Shown: piece by piece, positions 59,941 through 64,000 of the stretch
Layout of the letters: every line of letters starts with the position of its first letter
How positions within the stretch are numbered: position 1 is the first letter of the stretch
Assembly: GCF_014137995.1 (NCBI RefSeq)
Contig: NZ_JACGWV010000001.1
Location: 744,001 to 808,000, forward strand
Direction: 5' to 3'
Length of the DNA: 64,000 bases
DNA from: Promicromonospora sukumoe
GTDB lineage: Bacteria > Actinomycetota > Actinomycetes > Actinomycetales > Cellulomonadaceae
The notes under the pieces: generated by a model
Told to the model about the DNA's origin: nothing
Database searches by the model: none
The model's input: the letters and a program-made list of their open reading frames with translations, nothing else
Program-made: the position numbers and the translations under genes

Positions 59941-61077
59941 ATGAGCAACCAGCAGCAGCCCCGGCGGGTGCGGGACCTCGGCATCGTGGTGGGCGCGCGG
60001 CCCCCCGGCGTCCTCAACGCGATCACCGACGTGCCTGGCGTGCGGGTGGGGCACACCACGATCGTGGACGCGCCGCGCCTGCACACGGGGGTCACCGCGA
60101 TCGTCCCCGATGCGCTGGGCGCGACCCGGCGGAGCCTGCCGTGCGGGCTGTTCGTCGGCAACGGGTTCGGCAAGCTGATCGGCGCCACGCAGGTGGTCGA
60201 GCTGGGCGCGATCGAGACGCCCATCCTCCTGACCGCGACCCTGAGCGCCTTCCGCGCCGCGGACGCCCTGGTCACGCACGTGCTCGCCACCCCGGGCCAC
60301 GAGGAGACCCGCACGCTCAACCCCGTGGTGGGCGAGACCAACGACGGCCGCCTCAGCGACATCCGCGCACGCCCCGTCACCGAGGCGCACGTGCTCGCCG
60401 CGCTCGGCGGCGCGACGTCCGGCCTGCCCGGCGAGGGCTGCGTCGGCGCCGGGACCGGCACCATGGCGCCCGGGTTCAAGGGCGGCATCGGCACGTCGTC
60501 GCGCAGGGTCGGGGACTGGACGGTGGGCGCGCTGGTCCAGTCCAACTTCTCCGGCACGCTCACGGTGCGCGGGGTTCCGATCATGCCCGACGACGGCGCG
60601 GTGCCGGTCGCCGCGACCTCGTCGGCCAGCGCCGCCGCGGGCCGAGGAGCAACAGGCGACGCACCCGCCGACCCGCGCCAGCCCGAGGGCAACTCCTGCA
60701 TGATCGTCGTCGCCACCGACGCACCGCTGGACGCTCGGCAGCTCGGCCGTGTCGCGCGCCGGGCGGTGTTCGCGATGGCCCGCGTGGGCTCCGACTTCGC
60801 CGGTGGCAGCGGCGACTACGCCCTCGCGTTCAGCACGGCGGACACCCCGTCGTCGGACCGCGAGGCTCCGGGCCGGGTGGACGACGGCGACCTGGACCCG
60901 GTCTTCGTCGCGACGACGGAGGCCGTGGAGGAGGCCCTGCTGAACTCGCTGTTCATGGCGACCACGACCGTGGGGCACCGCGGCACGGCGACCGCCGTGC
61001 CCCACGACCTGGTGCTCGACCGCCTGCGCGCGGCCGGGGTGCTGCCTCAGCCCTGGGCGGCCGGTCCGGCCTCGTAG
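59941..61077 (+). CDS. P1-family (DmpA-like) aminopeptidase/ornithine-acyltransferase fold
   Basis: 378 aa. The family blocks NAITDVPGVRVGHTTIVDAP, CGLFVGNGFGKLIGATQVVE, LLTATLSAFRAADALVTHVL, NPVVGETNDGRLSDIRARPV and GCVGAGTGTMAPGFKGGIGT are all present. The autocatalytic site is at GNSCMIVVATDAPL, with Ser at the new N-terminus after self-cleavage. The intact protein should split into alpha and beta chains and act as a beta-peptidyl aminopeptidase. The last 31 bp overlap the convergent SIMPL gene. Confidence 0.88.
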   Translation: MSNQQQPRRVRDLGIVVGARPPGVLNAITDVPGVRVGHTTIVDAPRLHTGVTAIVPDALGATRRSLPCGLFVGNGFGKLIGATQVVELGAIETPILLTATLSAFRAADALVTHVLATPGHEETRTLNPVVGETNDGRLSDIRARPVTEAHVLAALGGATSGLPGEGCVGAGTGTMAPGFKGGIGTSSRRVGDWTVGALVQSNFSGTLTVRGVPIMPDDGAVPVAATSSASAAAGRGATGDAPADPRQPEGNSCMIVVATDAPLDARQLGRVARRAVFAMARVGSDFAGGSGDYALAFSTADTPSSDREAPGRVDDGDLDPVFVATTEAVEEALLNSLFMATTTVGHRGTATAVPHDLVLDRLRAAGVLPQPWAAGPAS

Positions 61078-61730
61078 TCGGCGGACAGCGTGATCTCGAC
61101 GTCGATGTCCCGGGGCTGCAGCTCGACCTGCGCGCCGCCGCCCGGGGCGGCCATCGCGCCGGCCCGCATCGCGTACATCGGGGTGTTGCCGCCGTCGTTC
61201 CCGCCGCGCAGGCCCGCCTCGTAGATCGCGACGGGCGCCACGGGGCCGAGGCCCAGGGCGTCGGCGTACGACTGCGCGCGGGTCACGGTCTCGCCCGCGG
61301 CCTCGACCCGGGCCTCCGCCTGGAGCGCCTTGCGCGTCTCGTCGGTCAGGGTCCAGTTCAGCCAGTCGATCTCGACGCCCTCGACGTCCATGATGTCGGC
61401 GAGCCAGGTGGACAGGACCTCGAAGTCGCTGAACGTGACCGACAGTCGCGCCGAGGCCCGGAAGCGCCGGATCCGCTGCTTGCCGCCCGACCCGGAGTCC
61501 TTGACCCGGTCGTCGTAGACGTAGGAGTGCACCGAGGCGGAGTCCCACTTCTCCGCCGCGCCGGACGCGACGTGCGCCTTGGCCTGGTCCACGAGGATCG
61601 TGTGGGTGCGCGCCACCCGTTCCACGACGTCGTTGCGGAGGGTGCCGGAGAACGCGACGTGCAGGTTGACGGTCCCGCGCTCGGCGGGGCTGGTGCGCTT
61701 GGCCTGACCTTCGACGGCGATACGAGTCAT
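61047..61730 (-). CDS. SIMPL-domain (DUF541) protein
   Basis: 227 aa. IAVEGQAKRTSPAERGTVNL, VARTHTILVDQAKAHV, FRASARLSVTFSDFEVLSTW, LQAEARVEAAGETVTRAQSY and VEITLSADYEAGP follow the SIMPL outline (oxidative-stress-linked periplasmic family), but there is no signal peptide here, so the protein is cytosolic. ATG at 61728-61730. The function is unknown. Its 3' end overlaps the P1 peptidase gene. Confidence 0.8.
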   Translation of the reverse strand: MTRIAVEGQAKRTSPAERGTVNLHVAFSGTLRNDVVERVARTHTILVDQAKAHVASGAAEKWDSASVHSYVYDDRVKDSGSGGKQRIRRFRASARLSVTFSDFEVLSTWLADIMDVEGVEIDWLNWTLTDETRKALQAEARVEAAGETVTRAQSYADALGLGPVAPVAIYEAGLRGGNDGGNTPMYAMRAGAMAAPGGGAQVELQPRDIDVEITLSADYEAGPAAQG

Positions 61731-61803
61731 GTGCGGAGTCTGCCCACGATGCCGCGGGCCACGCCACCCTGCCGCGCCGGGCCACGCGTGATGCGGCGGC
61801 AGG

Positions 61804-62907
61804 TCAGCCGATCGTGCCCTTGCCGACGGCGCCGCGCATCAGCGTGGGTTCGAGCCCGCAGAACGCCCCGTAGCGCGCGGCCTCTGCCTCCAGCGCCGCC
61901 CATACCGCGGCGGTGGGCTCGTCCGTGAGCTCGACGGTGATCTCCACCGTCTGCGCCTTGAGCACCCGCGACCACCCGCCGGCGATGAGGCCGTCGACGG
62001 CGACCAGACCGGTGTAGAGCCAGCGGCTCGGCATGCCGTCGCGGGTCAGCGAGGGCCAGCTCTTGAAGTCGTGGCAGAAGAACTCGTCGTAGACCGACAG
62101 CAGGCGCGCTGTACCCGCTGGCGCCGGCTCAGGCAGGTCGCCGTCGGCCCAGAGGTCCAGCCCGGCCACCTCGTGGCGGGTGAGCCCGGCGTCGGCCACG
62201 GCGGCGCGGGCCGCCGTCTTGGTCAGGGTTCCCCACCAGGCGACGTCCTCCGCACGGCAGGGTCCGTGCCCCCGTACGTAGGCGCGGGCCAGGTGCACGC
62301 GGGCGGTGTCCTCGTCCCAGGCCTTCTGCTCCGGCAGCAGGCGGTAGGTGGCCTGCTTGCCCCGCATCGGGCCGCTCGCGACGATCAGGTCCAGCTCCGC
62401 GTGCATCATGAGCTGACCCAGGTGCCAGGCGTCCAGCGGCGCGCCCTCGGCCTCGGCGATGGCGACGCCGATCTCCTTGCGCGTCAGCGGGCCGTCCGCC
62501 AGCGCGTCCGCGACGACGCCCTGCCGGCGCGCGAGCACCGAGTGGTCGAAGCCGTAGGACCGCTCCGTCGACGCCATCGCCTTGCGGACCCGGGGCGCGG
62601 TGGCCGTCATCAGCGGCGCCAGGTCGTCGGGGACCACGTAGTGCCAGGTGGGGCGCAGGACGTGCGTGCGCAGGATCGAACCGTCGGCCAGGGCGCCCTG
62701 CACCTGTTCGAGCGTGGCCGGCGTCGCCAGGCGCTGCGCCACACCCCACGCGGACGAGTGCAGCTCCTGCGACTGGACGGCGCCGAGCCGGGCGACGACG
62801 CCGGCCACCGTGTCGCCGTCGTCGTCCCCCGGCGCGCGCAGCGTGCCCAGGCCCACCGAGGTGAGCCGGGCCCGCTGGATCGCGACGACGTCAGACGTAG
62901 TAGGCAT
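61804..62907 (-). CDS. Winged-helix DNA-binding-domain protein (HTH_42/YcaQ-like)
   Basis: About 367 aa. QRARLTSVGLGTLRAPGDDD, AVQSQELHSSAWGVAQRLAT, LRTHVLRPTWHYVVPDDLAP and LLSVYDEFFCHDFKSW match the HTH_42 family. YcaQ/AlkX-type relatives are DNA glycosylases for crosslinks (QxQ or QxD motif: QSQ is seen at about 45). Either DNA repair or transcription control is possible. ATG 62907 is used; ATG 62919 in the same frame is an alternative. Overlaps the DUF4126 gene. Confidence 0.8.
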   Translation of the reverse strand: MPTTSDVVAIQRARLTSVGLGTLRAPGDDDGDTVAGVVARLGAVQSQELHSSAWGVAQRLATPATLEQVQGALADGSILRTHVLRPTWHYVVPDDLAPLMTATAPRVRKAMASTERSYGFDHSVLARRQGVVADALADGPLTRKEIGVAIAEAEGAPLDAWHLGQLMMHAELDLIVASGPMRGKQATYRLLPEQKAWDEDTARVHLARAYVRGHGPCRAEDVAWWGTLTKTAARAAVADAGLTRHEVAGLDLWADGDLPEPAPAGTARLLSVYDEFFCHDFKSWPSLTRDGMPSRWLYTGLVAVDGLIAGGWSRVLKAQTVEITVELTDEPTAAVWAALEAEAARYGAFCGLEPTLMRGAVGKGTIG

Positions 62908-63514
62908 CTTCGCCGCCATGGCCCGCCGCCCGGGCGCGCCGGTGCTTGGCCAGGCTTCGGATCAGCAGGATCACCCCGACCACGAACAGGATCAGCACGG
63001 GGATGATCGCGAGCGGGGCCAGGACGGCCAGGAACGAGACACCGATGCTCGTGGCGTCCTCCGCGGCGCTGACCACGGGCGCCGCGGTGCCGCCCGAGAT
63101 CGTGTTGGCGACCACCCGTCCGCCCGCCTTGGCCGCGTGCGTGCCCAGTGCGAGCACCACGCCCGCGACGATCGGGATCCACTGGCCCGACTGCACGAAC
63201 GCCGCCGGGTCCGTGACCGTCGCCGTCTCCGACATCGAGCCCGCGCCGAAGGCGATACCGCCTGCCGTGGGGCGGATGACGGTCTGCACCACGTCGTTGA
63301 TCGAGTCCAGCACCGGGATCTTGTCCGCGGCGAACTCCAGCACCAGGAGCACGACCAGGATCGCCATCACCCAGCCGTTCTCCAGCCACGCCCACGTGCC
63401 CGGCAGCTCCACGAGGTCCGTGAAGCGCGAGAGCACGCCGAGGAAGATGAGCGGGATCCATGCGTTGAGGCCCGCTGACAAGGCGAGTCCGCTACCGGTG
63501 GCAATTTCGAGCAT
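62891..63514 (-). CDS. DUF4126 membrane protein
   Basis: 207 aa with four to five membrane segments (SGLALSAGLNAWIPLIFLGV, WVMAILVVLLVLEFAADKIP, WIPIVAGVVLALGTHAAKAG, FLAVLAPLAIIPVLILFVVG). The N-terminal AxSxGLNAxxPL and PVLDSINDVVQTVIRPTAGG blocks define DUF4126. ATG at 63512-63514. The function is unknown. It overlaps the winged-helix gene, so the two form an operon. Confidence 0.83.
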   Translation of the reverse strand: MLEIATGSGLALSAGLNAWIPLIFLGVLSRFTDLVELPGTWAWLENGWVMAILVVLLVLEFAADKIPVLDSINDVVQTVIRPTAGGIAFGAGSMSETATVTDPAAFVQSGQWIPIVAGVVLALGTHAAKAGGRVVANTISGGTAAPVVSAAEDATSIGVSFLAVLAPLAIIPVLILFVVGVILLIRSLAKHRRARAAGHGGEDAYYV

Positions 63515-63695
63515 GACTCGAAGTGTTCCACGGCACACCGACACTCCGTGGGCGAAACGTGTCCGGTGTGCCCGATCTGTTATCGGTCTGTCACAGGCGC
63601 CGTTTCTCCTGTGGGCGAAGGTCTGGAACCGGCGGACCCGTTCGTGGAAGAGTTGCCGGTACCCACCGCAACGCTGCGCTGACCTGGAGGCTCGG

Positions 63696-64000
63696 ATGGC
63701 CTGGACGATCTTCGCCGTCGTATCGGTGGTGCTGCTGGGCCTGTCGGCCGGCGTCTTCTTCGCGTTCTCCTCGTTCGTCATGAGCGGCCTCGCCCGCGCG
63801 TCCGACGACGCCGCCGGCCAGGCGATGACCGGCGTCAACGAGACCGCGGTGCTGCCCGCGTTCATGAGCGTCTTCTTCGGCGCGCTCCTCGTCCCGGCGG
63901 GCACCGGCATCTGGGGCCTCGTCGACGGGCGCGACGGCGGCGCCTGGATCCTCTGCGGCGCCGCCGTCTACCTGGTCGGCACCTTCGGCGTGACGATGGC
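63696..64000 (+). CDS. Anthrone-oxygenase-like (DUF1772) membrane protein, cut by the window end
   Basis: 101 residues are visible: MAWTIFAVVSVVLLGLSAGV, then FFAFSSFVMSGLARASDDAA, LPAFMSVFFGALLVPAGTGI and ILCGAAVYLVGTFGVTM. Three hydrophobic helices and the FAFSSFVMxGL motif fit the DUF1772/anthrone-oxygenase family. ATG at 63696 with GGAGG 5 nt upstream. The end lies beyond base 64000. Confidence 0.75.
   Translation, partial: MAWTIFAVVSVVLLGLSAGVFFAFSSFVMSGLARASDDAAGQAMTGVNETAVLPAFMSVFFGALLVPAGTGIWGLVDGRDGGAWILCGAAVYLVGTFGVTM

Overview
The window is chromosomal DNA of a high-GC (roughly 70+ %) Gram-positive actinobacterium. The tig-clpP1-clpP2-clpX block, F420-related genes, FadD15-like ligase, actinobacterial-type valS, frequent GTG starts and a secreted GH5 cellulase fit Micrococcales, and Promicromonosporaceae or Cellulomonadaceae are the best guess. 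The genus cannot be fixed from the sequence alone. There is no integrase, transposase, rRNA, tRNA or CRISPR array.

Layout. 1-10.5 kb: end of an NCS1 permease, an NlpC/P60 hydrolase behind a c-di-AMP riboswitch, a berberine-bridge-type oxidase, a small P-loop kinase, a trypsin/deoxyribosyltransferase-like/STING-like fusion with a Trypco1 partner, an ornithine-cyclodeaminase/proline-racemase pair, an antitoxin-like gene followed by a 17-codon stub of a PIN toxin, and an SDR. 10.5-15 kb: a serine beta-lactamase-like membrane protein and a two-component system. 15-22.8 kb: a Baeyer-Villiger monooxygenase translationally coupled to an abnormal FO synthase (fbiC), a cellulase and a flavin monooxygenase. 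22.8-25.9 kb: a sugar ABC importer without its ATPase. 26-31 kb: trigger factor and the ClpP1P2/ClpX protease. 31-42 kb: fadD, chorismate mutase, a baeRF2 protein, a DUF1877 protein, valS and a frameshifted tandem ABC exporter. 42-47.5 kb: an AraC regulator, a toroid-fold protein, an F420 LLM enzyme, a Ser/Thr kinase and cofE. 47.6-54.1 kb: a jetCBA (MksB/E/F) SMC operon with no jetD. 54-64 kb: small regulators, YdcF, YkvA, a geranylgeranyl-reductase-like flavoprotein, an acyltransferase, a TetR/VOC pair, an F420 PPOX protein, a P1 peptidase, SIMPL, winged-helix and DUF4126 proteins.

The most unusual feature is a set of nine long palindromes, mostly at the junctions of convergent genes. Three sequence types occur twice in the window. 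Two of these differ between copies by paired (compensatory) changes in the arms, so the hairpin is kept while its sequence drifts. One copy lies in frame inside fbiC, in the linker between its two enzyme modules. In the same fbiC the second radical-SAM module lacks its CxxxCxxC cluster motif. Other notable points are the STING-like protease fusion with no cyclase nearby, the JetABC operon without its nuclease, and the decayed PIN toxin.

Start codons were chosen by Shine-Dalgarno spacing and family N-termini. Functions are assigned from motifs read by eye, with no database search.
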